Source: Pseudolabrys sp. (GTDB lineage Bacteria > Pseudomonadota > Alphaproteobacteria > Rhizobiales > Xanthobacteraceae). Taken from it: DNA of 64,000 nt. Position 1 is the first letter of the stretch, and each line of letters begins with the position of its first letter. The notes under the pieces were generated by a model that was not told the origin of the DNA, did no database searches, and saw only the letters and a list, made by a program, of their open reading frames with translations. The position numbers and the translations under genes are program-made. Below, piece after piece: positions 25,190 through 34,279 of the stretch. The stretch spans positions 434,001 through 498,000 of the forward strand of contig JAFIGS010000017.1 in NCBI GenBank assembly GCA_017849615.1, written 5' to 3'.

Positions 25190-26428
25190 ATGACCGAGCA
25201 GCTCACCATTGCCCGCCTGGGCCATCGCGGCGACGGCGTCGCCGACTCCAATACGGGCCCGGTCTATGTGCCTTACGCCCTGCCGGGCGAAACGGTGACG
25301 GTCGAGCCGCTGCCCGGGCATCCCGACCGCCGCCGCCTGCTGCATGTCGACAAGGCCAGCCACGAGCGCGCGCAGCCGATCTGCAAGCATTTCGGCGTCT
25401 GCGGCGGCTGCGCCATGCAGCACTGGTCGCCCGCCGAATATCTGATCTGGAAGCGCGAGCTCGTTGTCGAGGCGCTGGCGCTCGCCGGCATCGTCTGCCC
25501 GGTCGATCCGATCGTCGATGCGCATGGCAGAGGCCGCCGCCGCGCCGTGCTGCACGCGCGCCGCGGCAATGGCGACCTGCTGGAAGTCGGCTTTGCCGCG
25601 CCGCGCGCCCACCACATCGTCGCTATCGACGAGTGCCCAATTCTCGCGCCCGGCCTTGCCGGCACCATTCCGGTGTCATGGGCCATCGCCGAGGTGCTCA
25701 AGCCGACCAACAAGCCGCTCGATATTCACGTCACCGCGAGCGACCGCGGCCTCGATGTCGATGTGCGCGGCTCCGGGCCGCTCTCGACCGCGCGGCTCAC
25801 CGACCTCGCCAAGCTCGCCGACAAATACGGGCTCGCGCGCATCACCCGCCATGGCGAACTCGTGCTGCAACGTGTCGAACCCACTTTGAAGATCGGCCGC
25901 GCGACGGTGCCGCTGCCGCCCGGCGCTTTCCTGCAGGCCACCGCCGAGGGCGAAGCGGCGCTGGCGGCGCTCGTCATCACGCACGTCGGCAAGGCGAAAA
26001 AGGTCGCCGATCTGTTCAGCGGCATCGGCACCTTTGCCTTACGGCTTGGCGAGACGGCGCGCGTGCTCGCGGCCGACAGCGAAGCGGGCGCGATCAAGGC
26101 GCTGGAACGCGGCATCAAGAGCGCGCCGGGACTGAAGCCCGTCGAGGCGCGCACGCGCGACCTGTTCCGCAATCCGATGGTGGCAATGGAGTTCAAGGGT
26201 TTCGACGCCGTGGTGTTCGACCCGCCGCGCCAGGGCGCCGAGCGGCAGACGCACGAAATCGCCTCGAGCAAGGTGCCGAAGGTGGTCGCGGTGTCGTGCG
26301 ATGCCACGACCTTCGCCCGCGACGCCCGCATTCTCATCGACGGCGGCTACAAGCTCGCCGGCGTCACGCCGGTCGATCAGTTTCGCTACTCGCATCATGT
26401 GGAAGTGGTGGGGCGGTTCGAGAGGTAG
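25190..26428 (+). CDS. TrmA/RlmD-family RNA 5-methyluridine methyltransferase
   Basis: The 412-residue protein opens with a TRAM RNA-binding domain (about residues 1-55). Four cysteines for an iron-sulphur cluster are present: Cys65, Cys71, Cys74 in [15 protein letters not shown] and one in DECPILAPG near residue 147. The SAM-binding [13 protein letters not shown], the [11 protein letters not shown] motif and the nucleophile in [14 protein letters not shown] complete the RlmD/RumA layout. It probably makes m5U in 23S rRNA (or tRNA). The Gram-negative name rlmD is likely but not certain, so no symbol is given. Confidence 0.9.
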   Translation: MTEQLTIARLGHRGDGVADSNTGPVYVPYALPGETVTVEPLPGHPDRRRLLHVDKASHERAQPICKHFGVCGGCAMQHWSPAEYLIWKRELVVEALALAGIVCPVDPIVDAHGRGRRRAVLHARRGNGDLLEVGFAAPRAHHIVAIDECPILAPGLAGTIPVSWAIAEVLKPTNKPLDIHVTASDRGLDVDVRGSGPLSTARLTDLAKLADKYGLARITRHGELVLQRVEPTLKIGRATVPLPPGAFLQATAEGEAALAALVITHVGKAKKVADLFSGIGTFALRLGETARVLAADSEAGAIKALERGIKSAPGLKPVEARTRDLFRNPMVAMEFKGFDAVVFDPPRQGAERQTHEIASSKVPKVVAVSCDATTFARDARILIDGGYKLAGVTPVDQFRYSHHVEVVGRFER

Positions 26429-26450
26429 CCCCTCGAACTTGGCTTAATAC

Positions 26451-26538
26451 TCCGCTCACCCCCGCGAAGGCGGGGGTCCAGTCAGCTTAACGCTATGGCG
26501 CTTAAGACTGGGTCCCCGCTTCCGCGGGGACGAGCGGA
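26451..26538. repeat. Palindromic intergenic repeat, family 3
   Basis: Outer arms TCCGCTC and GAGCGGA enclose two GC-rich hairpins (CCCCCGCGAAGGCGGGGG and CCCCGCTTCCGCGGGG) and a central AGCTTAACGC/GCGCTTAAG pair. It lies in the gap between two converging genes. Confidence 0.85.
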
Positions 26539-26553
26539 ACGTCAGGTCCTGCG

Positions 26554-27414
26554 TTATCTGAAATCGATCCCGTCGCCCCAGCGCTCGCGCCAGATCTTCT
26601 CGCCGATGGTGCAGGAAACGCGTGGCTTGTCGGCGCGCGCGGGCATGACCTTCGGCTCCGGCTGCAGGCCCGCGATCTCGAGCAGCAGCTTCTGCCGCGT
26701 CGCCTCGATGAACTTCTCCGGCTCCCGGATCGGAATGACGAAGGCGCCGGGGCCGCCGATCACGCAGTCCTCGTAGTAGATGTCGAGGTCCTCGATATCC
26801 ATCGTCGCGTAATTGAGCCGCTTGAGCAGGATCGGCAGGCCGTTGATGGTGATGCCCTCGGCCACGATCGCATCGCGGACCGGCACCACCAGCGGCCCGG
26901 AATTGTTGGCGCCGTCGCCGGACACGTCGATGACCCGCCGCGCGCCGCGATAGCCGCTGTCGTCGAACAAAGTGCGCGCGAATTTGAGAGCGCCCGAGAT
27001 CGAGGTGCGCGAGGCGCGGCTGGTCGGCGCGCGCGCGATCTCGGCGGCCACGGCATCGGCGGCTTCCGGCCCGTCGATCAGACGCCATGGCACGACGACC
27101 TTCTGCGTCGCGGGGCCGGCCCATTCGACATAGGTGACGGCGATCTTGCCGTGACCGCCCTCGCGAATGGCGGTGAGAAACTCGCGCGACGTCAGCGCCT
27201 GAATGTAGCCCTCGCGCTGCAGCTTCTGCTCATCGGGATCCATAGAATAGGAAATATCGACGGCCAGCACGAGTTCGACATCGACCGGGATGGCACCGGG
27301 CCTGAGATCGGCGAGGCGCGCATGCGGCGCGGCATAAGCCATCAGCGCATAAACGGCGCACAGGGCGGCGCATAGTCCGCCGCCGACAGCGCCGTAAAGA
27401 CGAGACCGCCTCAT
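26554..27414 (-). CDS. DUF1194 protein with von Willebrand factor A domain
   Basis: The 286-residue protein starts MRRSRLYGAVGGGLCAALCA, an N-terminal signal sequence or anchor. The VWA domain begins at VDVELVLAVDISYSMDPDEQ, where DISYS is the MIDAS metal site, and continues with RRVIDVSGDGANNSG. DUF1194 proteins are common exported or membrane-tethered proteins of Hyphomicrobiales of unknown role. ATG 27414 is chosen because AGGAGG lies five bases upstream; a TTG at 27432 would add six residues. No moxR-type ATPase is nearby, so a metal-chelatase role is not indicated. Confidence 0.88.
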   Translation of the reverse strand: MRRSRLYGAVGGGLCAALCAVYALMAYAAPHARLADLRPGAIPVDVELVLAVDISYSMDPDEQKLQREGYIQALTSREFLTAIREGGHGKIAVTYVEWAGPATQKVVVPWRLIDGPEAADAVAAEIARAPTSRASRTSISGALKFARTLFDDSGYRGARRVIDVSGDGANNSGPLVVPVRDAIVAEGITINGLPILLKRLNYATMDIEDLDIYYEDCVIGGPGAFVIPIREPEKFIEATRQKLLLEIAGLQPEPKVMPARADKPRVSCTIGEKIWRERWGDGIDFR

Positions 27415-27495
27415 GCCGCCCTCCTGTGTCAATGCACAGGGGAATCATGCTGGCACGGCTACCGGCCGGAAAAAAGGCCGATCAGGGAATGCCCC

Positions 27496-28587
27496 TCAGC
27501 ATTCCAATACGTCGGTTCCCGCGATTTCGATGCCGAAACCGCTCAGGCCGACATAGGTCCGCTGGCTCGAAGTCATCAGCCGGATCGAGGAAATGCCGAG
27601 GTCCTTGAGGATCTGGGCACCGACGCCGACGTCGCGCCATTGCTGCGAACGGGCGGTCTCGGTGGCGCTGACTTCGCCTTTCGGAATGGCGGCCACCGGC
27701 ACGCCGGCGGTGCCGTCGCGCAGGTAGACGATGACGCCGCGGCCAGCGGCCTTGAAGCGCGCGAGCGAAGCGTGGATCGCCTTGCCGCCGCCGAACACGT
27801 CGCCGATGACGTCGGCGCGGTGCAGGCGCGCCGGCACATCCTTGCCGTCACCGATATCGCCATAGACGAAGGCCATGTGATGCACTTCATCGAACGGCGT
27901 GACAAAGGCGTAGCCCTTGAGCGGACCGATTTCGGAGTCGAGCGAGAACTCGCCGACGCGCGTCACCAGCTTCTCGCGCGCCTGCCGGTAGGCGATGAGA
28001 TCCGCGACGGAGATCTGGATCAGCTTGTGCTTCTCGGCGAAGGCTGCGACCTGCGGCCCGCGCATCACGGTGCCATCGTCGTTCATCAGTTCGGACAGCA
28101 CCCCGACCGGCGGCAAGCCGGCGAGCTTGCACAGATCGGTGCAGGCCTCGGTATGGCCGGTGCGCATCAGCACGCCGCCTTCCCGCGCCACCAGCGGAAA
28201 CACATGGCCCGGGCGCACGAAATCGGCGGCGCCGATATTGTCGTTGGCCAGCGCGCGCACGGTGTTGGTGCGCTCCTCGGCCGAGATGCCGGTGGTCGTG
28301 CCATGCTTGAGATCGATGGTGACGGTGAAGGCGGTGCCGAGCGGCGCGTCGTTCTTGGCCACCATCGGGTCGAGGTGCAGGCGCTGCGCGTCGGCGGCGG
28401 TGATGGTGGCGCAGACGATGCCGGAGGTGTGGCGGATGATGAAGGCCATCTTCTCCGGCGTGCACAGCGAGGCGGCGACGAACAGGTCGCCCTCGTTCTC
28501 GCGATCGTCATCATCGGTGACGACGACGAGTTCGCCCTTGGCGAAAGCCTTGATCGCCGCTTCGACTTTGGCGTGGGTGTTTGACAC
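27496..28587 (-). CDS. ribB: 3,4-dihydroxy-2-butanone-4-phosphate synthase with degenerate GTP cyclohydrolase II domain
   Basis: The 363-residue protein has an intact DHBP synthase half (about residues 1-200) with the metal/substrate site DDDDRENEGDLF and GHTEACTDLCKLAGL. The C-terminal half aligns with GTP cyclohydrolase II, but in the region PARLHRADVIGDVFGGGKA the three zinc cysteines of active RibA are missing. It is therefore of the RibBX type: it should make the four-carbon riboflavin precursor but not open GTP. GTG 28587 with GGAG upstream is taken as the start; a TTG six bases upstream is an alternative. An active ribA must be elsewhere. Confidence 0.9.
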   Translation of the reverse strand: MSNTHAKVEAAIKAFAKGELVVVTDDDDRENEGDLFVAASLCTPEKMAFIIRHTSGIVCATITAADAQRLHLDPMVAKNDAPLGTAFTVTIDLKHGTTTGISAEERTNTVRALANDNIGAADFVRPGHVFPLVAREGGVLMRTGHTEACTDLCKLAGLPPVGVLSELMNDDGTVMRGPQVAAFAEKHKLIQISVADLIAYRQAREKLVTRVGEFSLDSEIGPLKGYAFVTPFDEVHHMAFVYGDIGDGKDVPARLHRADVIGDVFGGGKAIHASLARFKAAGRGVIVYLRDGTAGVPVAAIPKGEVSATETARSQQWRDVGVGAQILKDLGISSIRLMTSSQRTYVGLSGFGIEIAGTDVLEC

Positions 28588-28603
28588 TAGCAACTCCGTC
28601 TTC

Positions 28604-28719
28604 TCATCCTTCGAGACGCGCGCCTTGCGGCGCGCTCCTCAGGATGAGGGCACTGCCCTGCTCCGCCCTCATGGTGAGGAGCATCGCGCAAGCGATGCGT
28701 CTCGAACCATAGGGCGGCC
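28604..28719. repeat. Palindromic intergenic repeat, family 2, copy 2
   Basis: It contains inverted TCATCCTTCGAGACGC/GCGTCTCGAACCAT arms and the inner CCTCAGGATGAGG/CCTCATGGTGAGG pair found in copy 1 (17992). It separates aroC from the ribBX-type gene on the minus strand. Confidence 0.85.
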
Positions 28720-28725
28720 TCATAC

Positions 28726-29844
28726 TTACTTCTTCTCGAACGGCCACGGCAGGCTCTCGCCGACCTGGCCGCGATGCATCAGATAGTGATCGGCGATGAC
28801 GCATGCCATCATGGCTTCGCCGATGGGCACGGCGCGAATGCCGACGCAGGGGTCGTGGCGGCCCTTGGTGAAGAGTTCGGTGTTGTCGCCATAGCGGTCC
28901 ACGGTCTTGCGCGGCGTCAGGATCGACGAGGTCGGCTTGACCGCGAAACGCGCGACGATCGCCTGCCCGGTCGAGATGCCGCCAAGCACGCCGCCGGCAT
29001 GGTTCGACAGGAACAGCGGCTTGCCATCGTTACCCATGCGCATTTCGTCGGCATTGTCCTCGCCGGACAGTTCGGCGGCGGCAAAGCCGTCGCCGATCTC
29101 GACGCCCTTGACGGCGTTGATGCCCATCAGCGCGCCGGCGATATCGCCGTCAAGTTTGGCGTAGATCGGCGCGCCGAGACCCGCCGGCACGCCTTCGGCG
29201 ACGATCTCGATCACCGCGCCGATCGAGGAGCCCGACTTGCGCACGCCGTCGAGATAGTCCTCGAAGAACTTCGCCTGCACCGGGTCGGGGCAGAAGAACG
29301 GGTTCTTGTCGACCTCGGCCCAGTCCCAGCGTGCGTGGTCGATCTTGTGCGGGCCCATCTGCACCAGCGCGCCGCGCACATTGAGCCCTGGCACGATCTT
29401 GCGGGCGATGGCGCCGGCGGCGACGCGGGCCGCGGTCTCGCGCGCCGACGAGCGGCCGCCGCCGCGATAATCGTTGATGCCGTACTTCACATCGTAGGTG
29501 AAGCCGGCGTGACCCGGACGATACTTGTCCTTGATCTCGGAATAGTCCTTCGAGCGCTGATCGACATTCTCGATCAGCAGCATGATCGGCGTTCCGGTCG
29601 TGACCTGCCGGCCGCTCGCCTCGTCGGTGAAGACGCCGGACAGGATCTTCACCGCGTCCGGCTCCTGCCGCTGCGTGGTGAAGCGCGACTGGCCGGGCCG
29701 GCGCTTGTCGAGGAAGACCTGGATCTCCTCGGCTGTGATCGGGATGCGCGGCGGGCAGCCGTCGACCACGCAGCCGATCGCCGCCCCGTGGCTTTCGCCG
29801 AAGCTGGTGAACCGGAACAGGTGACCGAAGGTGTTGAAGGACAT
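28726..29844 (-). CDS. aroC: Chorismate synthase
   Basis: The 372-residue enzyme forms chorismate from 5-enolpyruvylshikimate 3-phosphate using reduced FMN, the last common step to aromatic amino acids. The diagnostic segments are [40 protein letters not shown] and KDPC-like [20 protein letters not shown]. The length is normal for the bacterial enzyme. ATG 29844 ([11 protein letters not shown]) is the family start; the open frame upstream runs into family 1 repeat copy D and is not coding. It lies upstream of the ribBX-type gene in the same direction, separated by a repeat. Confidence 0.96.
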   Translation of the reverse strand: MSFNTFGHLFRFTSFGESHGAAIGCVVDGCPPRIPITAEEIQVFLDKRRPGQSRFTTQRQEPDAVKILSGVFTDEASGRQVTTGTPIMLLIENVDQRSKDYSEIKDKYRPGHAGFTYDVKYGINDYRGGGRSSARETAARVAAGAIARKIVPGLNVRGALVQMGPHKIDHARWDWAEVDKNPFFCPDPVQAKFFEDYLDGVRKSGSSIGAVIEIVAEGVPAGLGAPIYAKLDGDIAGALMGINAVKGVEIGDGFAAAELSGEDNADEMRMGNDGKPLFLSNHAGGVLGGISTGQAIVARFAVKPTSSILTPRKTVDRYGDNTELFTKGRHDPCVGIRAVPIGEAMMACVIADHYLMHRGQVGESLPWPFEKK

Positions 29845-29922
29845 GGAATTTCGAAGAGTTCGGGGTTCCGCCGCTGCCGGGGTTAGGTAGCCCGGGCCCG
29901 TGCGGGGGTCAAATTCACTCCC

Positions 29923-30024
29923 GTCATTCCGGGACGGCCGAAGGCCGGACCCGGAATCCATACGCCGCAGCACAGGGGATATGGATTCCGGGCTCGCGGC
30001 CCATTGGCCGCGCCCCGGAATGAC
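29923..30024. repeat. Palindromic intergenic repeat, family 1, copy D
   Basis: The element begins GTCATTCCGG and ends CCCCGGAATGAC, with GAATCCATAC/TATGGATTCC arms. It lies between the phosphatase stop (2 bp away) and the aroC start (78 bp away), both genes on the minus strand. Confidence 0.9.
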
Positions 30025-30026
30025 GG

Positions 30027-30620
30027 CTAGGCGTACCGCGTCAGCTTCCCGCCCCTGAACACATAGACCACGCCCTGGGCGATATCGATGAGCGGCGCGG
30101 CGGCCCGCTGGGCGATGCCGAGGCTGGCCATCAGCCCGCGGCAGGTGCCGCCATGGGCAGTGACCACCGCGTCGCCGGTCAGGCCGTCATACCAGCGCTT
30201 CATGCGCGCCTCGACCATCTGGTAGCTCTCGCCGTTCGGCGGCACGAAATGAAACTTGTCGTGCTCGCGCTGGGCGATACGGACCGCGTCGTTCTGATGC
30301 AGAAGCGCGATGGTCGAGCCCTCCCAGTCGCCAAAGGACAGTTCGATCAACTGGTCGTCGCGGCGGAAGCCGTCACGCGGCAATTGCAGGCCGTCGCGGA
30401 CGAGCTGCATGGTTTCGGTAGCGCGGGATAACGGGCTCGAGACATAATCGAGCGCGGCGGCATCGATGCCGTCCTTGGCGAACAGGTCGCGCAGCACGAG
30501 GCCGCAATGCCGGGCCTGAGCGCGGCCTGTGTCGTTGAGCGGAATGTCGCGGTGGCCCTGCAGCCGCCCACCTGCGTTCCAGTCGGTCTCGCCGTGGCGG
30601 ATGTAATAGACCGTCCGCAT
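30027..30620 (-). CDS. Histidine phosphatase family protein (phosphoglycerate-mutase-like)
   Basis: The 197-residue protein opens [20 protein letters not shown] with the RHGE catalytic motif (His9 nucleophile). A second histidine lies in [13 protein letters not shown], and [11 protein letters not shown] matches the acid residue region of CobC/GpmB-type phosphatases. It should dephosphorylate a small phosphorylated metabolite in the cytoplasm; sequence does not separate phosphoglycerate mutase from broad-specificity phosphatase roles. It is downstream of fabI on the same strand, separated by a short palindrome. Confidence 0.88.
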   Translation of the reverse strand: MRTVYYIRHGETDWNAGGRLQGHRDIPLNDTGRAQARHCGLVLRDLFAKDGIDAAALDYVSSPLSRATETMQLVRDGLQLPRDGFRRDDQLIELSFGDWEGSTIALLHQNDAVRIAQREHDKFHFVPPNGESYQMVEARMKRWYDGLTGDAVVTAHGGTCRGLMASLGIAQRAAAPLIDIAQGVVYVFRGGKLTRYA

Positions 30621-30634
30621 TCACTTAATGACTT

Positions 30635-30685
30635 TGCGCATGATCTGATCCGAAAACCGGCTTCCACTTTTCGGGATCGTGCGCG
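30635..30685. repeat. Short palindromic intergenic element
   Basis: TGCGCATGATCTGATCCGAAAA and its imperfect inverse TTTTCGGGATCGTGCGCG flank CCGGCTTCCA. The pattern GCATGATC...CCGAAAACCGG...CGGGATCATGC is a frequent intergenic palindrome in rhizobial genomes (recalled, not searched). It fills the gap between fabI and the phosphatase gene. Confidence 0.7.
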
Positions 30686-30687
30686 CC

Positions 30688-31500
30688 TTACTTCACCGGG
30701 AAGTCCGGCGCTTCCGGATGCTTGATGCCGACGACGTGATAGCCGGCATCGACATGCTGGATCTCGCCGGTGACGCCGCTCGACAGGTCGGACAGGAAGA
30801 ACACGCCGGCCTTGCCGACATCTTCCAAAGTCACGTTGCGCCGCATCGGCGTGTTGTATTCGTTCCATTTCAGGATGTAGCGGAAGTCGCCGATGCCGGA
30901 GGCCGCGAGCGTCTTGATCGGGCCGGCCGAGATGGCATTGACGCGGATGTTCTTAACGCCAAGATCCGCCGCCATGTAGCGCACCGAGGATTCCAGCGCC
31001 GCCTTGGCCAGACCCATGACGTTGTAATGCGGCATCCACTTCTCGGCGCCGTAATAGGTCAGCGTCAGCATCGAGCCGCCATTCTTCATCAGCTTCTCGG
31101 CGCGCTGCGCGATCGCCGTGAACGAGTAGCAGCTGATGAGCATCGTCTTGGTGAAGTTCTCTTCCGTGGTGTCGACGTAGCGGCCGTCGAGTTGATCCTT
31201 GTCGGAATAGGCGATGGCGTGAACGACGAAGTCGAGCGAGCCCCAGGCCTGCTCGACCTGGGCGAACACGGCGTCGAGCGAAGCCGAGTCGGTGACGTCG
31301 CAATGGCCGACCACCAGCCCGTCCACCTCCTCGGCCAGCGGCTCGACGCGCTTCTTGAGCGCATCGCCCTGGTAGGTGAAGGCGAGATCGGCGCCGTGGT
31401 CGCGGCAGGCGCGCGCGATGCCCCAGGCGATCGAGCGGTTATTGGCCACTCCCATGATCAAGCCGCGCTTGCCGCGCATCAAATCCGAGACTTCAGCCAT
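30688..31500 (-). CDS. fabI: Enoyl-[acyl-carrier-protein] reductase (NADH)
   Basis: The 270-residue SDR-type enzyme reduces trans-2-enoyl-ACP in the last step of the fatty acid elongation cycle. Diagnostic parts are GKRGLIMGVANNRSIAWGIA at the nucleotide site, the AIAYSDKDQLDG loop, and the active site with Tyr149/150 and Tyr159 and Lys166 in YNVMGLAK. The C-terminal HVDAGYHVVGI is typical. ATG 31500 (MAEVSDLMRGKRG) is chosen; an upstream open frame adds unrelated residues. The protein is the target of triclosan in related bacteria. Confidence 0.95.
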   Translation of the reverse strand: MAEVSDLMRGKRGLIMGVANNRSIAWGIARACRDHGADLAFTYQGDALKKRVEPLAEEVDGLVVGHCDVTDSASLDAVFAQVEQAWGSLDFVVHAIAYSDKDQLDGRYVDTTEENFTKTMLISCYSFTAIAQRAEKLMKNGGSMLTLTYYGAEKWMPHYNVMGLAKAALESSVRYMAADLGVKNIRVNAISAGPIKTLAASGIGDFRYILKWNEYNTPMRRNVTLEDVGKAGVFFLSDLSSGVTGEIQHVDAGYHVVGIKHPEAPDFPVK

Positions 31501-31735
31501 TTCCGTCCTCGCTTGGGCCCGGCACCGCCGGTCGCCCCCGTATGGCATAGGGTCCGAGGGTCATCAAGCAAACCGCCCTCGCCCGCTCGGCCAATGTGAA
31601 TTTCCGCTGCACCACGGAATAGGGTTGAGGCGGCGGGGTTTTTCGTCTCAGCACCGCGCTGTCGCGGCGCGCTTTGCCCCGGCGACGGCTTGACGCTGCC
31701 GCGGCGATAGGGTCGGCTTTCTCAGGAGCAAGCGG

Positions 31736-32221
31736 TTGGCCACGTTCCGTCGCGATATCGAGGCGACCATCCCGGCGCTGCGCCGCTATGCGCGGGCGCT
31801 GACGCGCGACGCCGACCTCGCCGACGACCTGGTGCAGGACACCCTGGTCCGGGCGCTGCGCTCTGAACACCTTTTCCACGGCGGTGACACCCGCGTCTGG
31901 ATGTACACCATCCTCGCCAACCTGAACCGCAACCGCCTGCGGGCGCTGGCGCGCCGGCCGGCGATGATGCCGATCGACGATGGCGACGCCGCCGAGGGCG
32001 CTCCCGAAGGCGCCCGCGACGTCGAACGCGCCCTCGCCACCCTCGTCGAGGAACAGCGCCATGCCCTGCTCCTCGTCGTGCTCGAAGGCCTGAGTTATCG
32101 CGAGGTCGCGGAAATCCAGGGCGTGCCGATCGGCACCGTGATGTCGCGTCTCGCGCGTGCGCGCAGCCAAATCAAAACTTTCCTCGAGGGCGGGCGCCCG
32201 GCGCTGCGCCGCGTGAAATAG
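31736..32221 (+). CDS. ECF-type RNA polymerase sigma factor
   Basis: The 161-residue protein has region 2 (RRYARALTRDADLADDLVQD, TLVRAL) and region 4 (LSYREVAEIQGVPIGTVMSR, LARARSQI) joined by an acidic linker. The start is a TTG at 31736 seven bases after AGGAG; no better start exists. The next gene, 13 bp downstream, encodes a one-span membrane protein that is almost certainly its anti-sigma factor. The pair should respond to an envelope or oxidative signal. No EcfG-type (GGAAC-N16-CGTT) autoregulatory promoter was spotted upstream. Confidence 0.88.
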   Translation: MATFRRDIEATIPALRRYARALTRDADLADDLVQDTLVRALRSEHLFHGGDTRVWMYTILANLNRNRLRALARRPAMMPIDDGDAAEGAPEGARDVERALATLVEEQRHALLLVVLEGLSYREVAEIQGVPIGTVMSRLARARSQIKTFLEGGRPALRRVK

Positions 32222-32234
32222 GACGGCCAAAATC

Positions 32235-33044
32235 ATGACGGACCATGACAAGCCGGTGACAGACGAAGAATTGCACGCCTATGTGGACGGCGTTCTGCCG
32301 GACGACCGCAAGGAAGCGGTGGCGACCTTTCTCGCCGCCAATCCGGACGCGGCGGCGCTGGTCGCCGCCTGGCGTGCGCAGGCCGACGCCATCCGCGCGC
32401 GCTATGGCGCGGTGGCCGATGAGCCGGTCCCGGAACGGCTGCAACTCGATCGCATCATCGCCGGCGACATCCTCGCCTCACGGCGTGGCAGCACGCCGTT
32501 CCGGATCGCGGCGGCGGCCGCGGTGTTGCTCGCCTTTGCCGGCGGCGCCGGCGCCGGCTGGACGCTGCGCGGCGCGCCGGACCATGCGCCATCGGGTTTC
32601 GACCGGATGACCGCGCAGGCGCTGGACGCGTACCGGCTATATGTCGTCGAGGTCCGCCACCCCGTCGAGGTGCCGGGGGCGGAAGCCGCGCATTTGCGGC
32701 AATGGCTGTCGAAGCGCGTCGGCTACGAGTTGCGGATTCCCGATCTGTCGACGCTGGGTTTGAAGCTGGTTGGCGGACGGCTGCTGCCGGGACCGACAGG
32801 CAGCGCGGCGGCATTCTATATGTACGAGAATGCCGCGGGCGAGCGCTACACGGTCTATTGCGCCAAGGCGAGCGATGGCGAGACGGCGCTTCGCTTTAAG
32901 ACCGGCGAGCAATATGCCGCGGTCACCTGGGTGGACGACAGTCTCGGCTACGTGGTGAGCGGTCCGTCGGACCGCGACAAGCTCGAGAAGGTGGCCAAGA
33001 ACATCTACGACCAGGTCGACAAGGGACCGGAGAAGAAGGGGTAG
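32235..33044 (+). CDS. Anti-sigma factor, RsiW/RskA-like transmembrane protein
   Basis: The 269-residue protein has a cytoplasmic N-terminal helix bundle (TDEELHAYVDGVLPDDRKEA) matching the anti-sigma domain but without the His-x3-Cys-x2-Cys zinc motif. One transmembrane segment follows at about residues 89-110 (FRIAAAAAVLLAFAGGAGAG). The remaining 155 residues are periplasmic and include PRHP-type VRHPVEVPGAEAAHLRQWLS and GPTGSAAAFYMYENAAGERY segments seen in Hyphomicrobiales anti-sigma proteins. It would hold the ECF factor encoded just upstream at the membrane until a signal arrives. Confidence 0.85.
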   Translation: MTDHDKPVTDEELHAYVDGVLPDDRKEAVATFLAANPDAAALVAAWRAQADAIRARYGAVADEPVPERLQLDRIIAGDILASRRGSTPFRIAAAAAVLLAFAGGAGAGWTLRGAPDHAPSGFDRMTAQALDAYRLYVVEVRHPVEVPGAEAAHLRQWLSKRVGYELRIPDLSTLGLKLVGGRLLPGPTGSAAAFYMYENAAGERYTVYCAKASDGETALRFKTGEQYAAVTWVDDSLGYVVSGPSDRDKLEKVAKNIYDQVDKGPEKKG

Positions 33045-33046
33045 CT

Positions 33047-33148
33047 GTCATTCCGGGGCGCGAGCGATAGCGAGCGAGCCCGGAATCCATATTTACGAAC
33101 CGGGGTTATGGATTCCGGGTTCGCGCCTTCGGCGCGTCCCGGAATGAC
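33047..33148. repeat. Palindromic intergenic repeat, family 1, copy E
   Basis: This copy starts 2 bp after the anti-sigma stop and ends 3 bp before the convergent DnaJ-like stop. Its core ACCGGGGTTATGGATTCCGG matches copy C. Confidence 0.9.
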
Positions 33149-33151
33149 AAT

Positions 33152-34156
33152 TCAGGCGAGATCCTTCCTCGGATCATACGGCTTCTCGTCGCGCAGTTTC
33201 TCGATGGCGCGCTTGAGTTCGTCGTCGACCGTCTCCGGCAGCATCACGCGCACAGTGGCGAGCAGATCGCCATGAGCCTTGCTGCCTTTGGTCTTGAGGC
33301 CTTTGCCCTTGAGGCGGAACGTGCGCCCGGCGTTGGTGCCAGCCGGAATCGCCAGCTCGACCGCGCCATCGAGCGTCGGCACGCGCACCCTGCCGCCGAG
33401 CACCGCCTCGTAGAGCGTGATCGGCAGATCGAGGCGCAGGTCATCACCGTCCGCCTTGAACACAGGATGCGGCGCGATGTTGATGGTGATGATGGCGTCG
33501 CCGTTGCGGCCGAGCGGGCCGGGATAGCCCTGCCCCTTCAGCCTGATCTGCTGGCCGCTTGAGATGCCGGCCGGGATTTTGACCTCGATGTCCTTGCCGG
33601 TCGGCAGGCTGACGCGCGTCGTCGCGCCCTTGGCGGCGTCGGTGAGCGAAATGGTAAGCGAGGCGGCGAGGTCCTCGCCGGTCGCCCGCGAGCCGAAGTC
33701 TTCCGGCTCGAAATCGGCGGCATGGCCACCCCGGCCCGGCCCGGCTGCCCGGCCGCCGAACATGCCGCGCAGCAGGTCTTCGAAGCCCGAGCCGCCGGCG
33801 CCGCCCGCGCGCCGCTGGAAACCGTCCGGCCCGAACGAAAAACTCTCGAAACCGCCGCCACCCTGACCGAAGCCGCCGGCGCCCGGATGAAATCCGCCAC
33901 CACCCGGAGCGCCCCCAAAACCCTGAAAGCGCGGCTTGCCCTCGCCATCGATCTCGCCGCGGTCGAAGGCCTTGCGCTTCTCGTCGTCGCCCACGATCTC
34001 GTAGGCGGCATTCAGTTCGGCAAAGCGCGAGGCCGCCTTGGCATCGTCCTTGTTGGCGTCGGGATGGTGCTTCTTCGCAAGCTTGCGGAAAGCGGATTTG
34101 ATCTCCGCCTCGCTCGCGGTCTTGGACACCCCCAGAACGGTGTAGGGGTCACGCAT
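33152..34156 (-). CDS. DnaJ-like co-chaperone lacking the zinc-finger domain (CbpA type)
   Basis: The 334-residue protein has a J domain (residues 1-65) with the HPD motif at residues 31-33, then a glycine/phenylalanine-rich linker (about 78-130, repeated GGG and GGF), and two C-terminal client-binding beta domains (VSLPTGKDIEVKIPAGISSG and VRVPTLDGAVELAIPAGTNA). The four CxxCxGxG zinc repeats of DnaJ are absent, which places it with CbpA. It should stimulate DnaK. ATG 34156 is used; an upstream start nine bases earlier adds three residues. It stands alone, convergent with the sigma/anti-sigma unit. Confidence 0.92.
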   Translation of the reverse strand: MRDPYTVLGVSKTASEAEIKSAFRKLAKKHHPDANKDDAKAASRFAELNAAYEIVGDDEKRKAFDRGEIDGEGKPRFQGFGGAPGGGGFHPGAGGFGQGGGGFESFSFGPDGFQRRAGGAGGSGFEDLLRGMFGGRAAGPGRGGHAADFEPEDFGSRATGEDLAASLTISLTDAAKGATTRVSLPTGKDIEVKIPAGISSGQQIRLKGQGYPGPLGRNGDAIITINIAPHPVFKADGDDLRLDLPITLYEAVLGGRVRVPTLDGAVELAIPAGTNAGRTFRLKGKGLKTKGSKAHGDLLATVRVMLPETVDDELKRAIEKLRDEKPYDPRKDLA

Positions 34157-34279
34157 CCGTGGCAACTCCCGTCAAATCTCGTGAAACAGCCCCCGTCCGG
34201 CAGCGTTAGCCGCCGAATCGAGCCTTAATGTGGGGGGCCTGTTGCCGCGATGCAACGGAGCAGAGCCGTCTTTGGCGGC

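Noticed and set aside
2906-33148. CRISPR array or insertion sequence made of the repeated palindromes
   Set aside because: Copies are single, dispersed and without regular spacers, and no transposase is linked to family 1.
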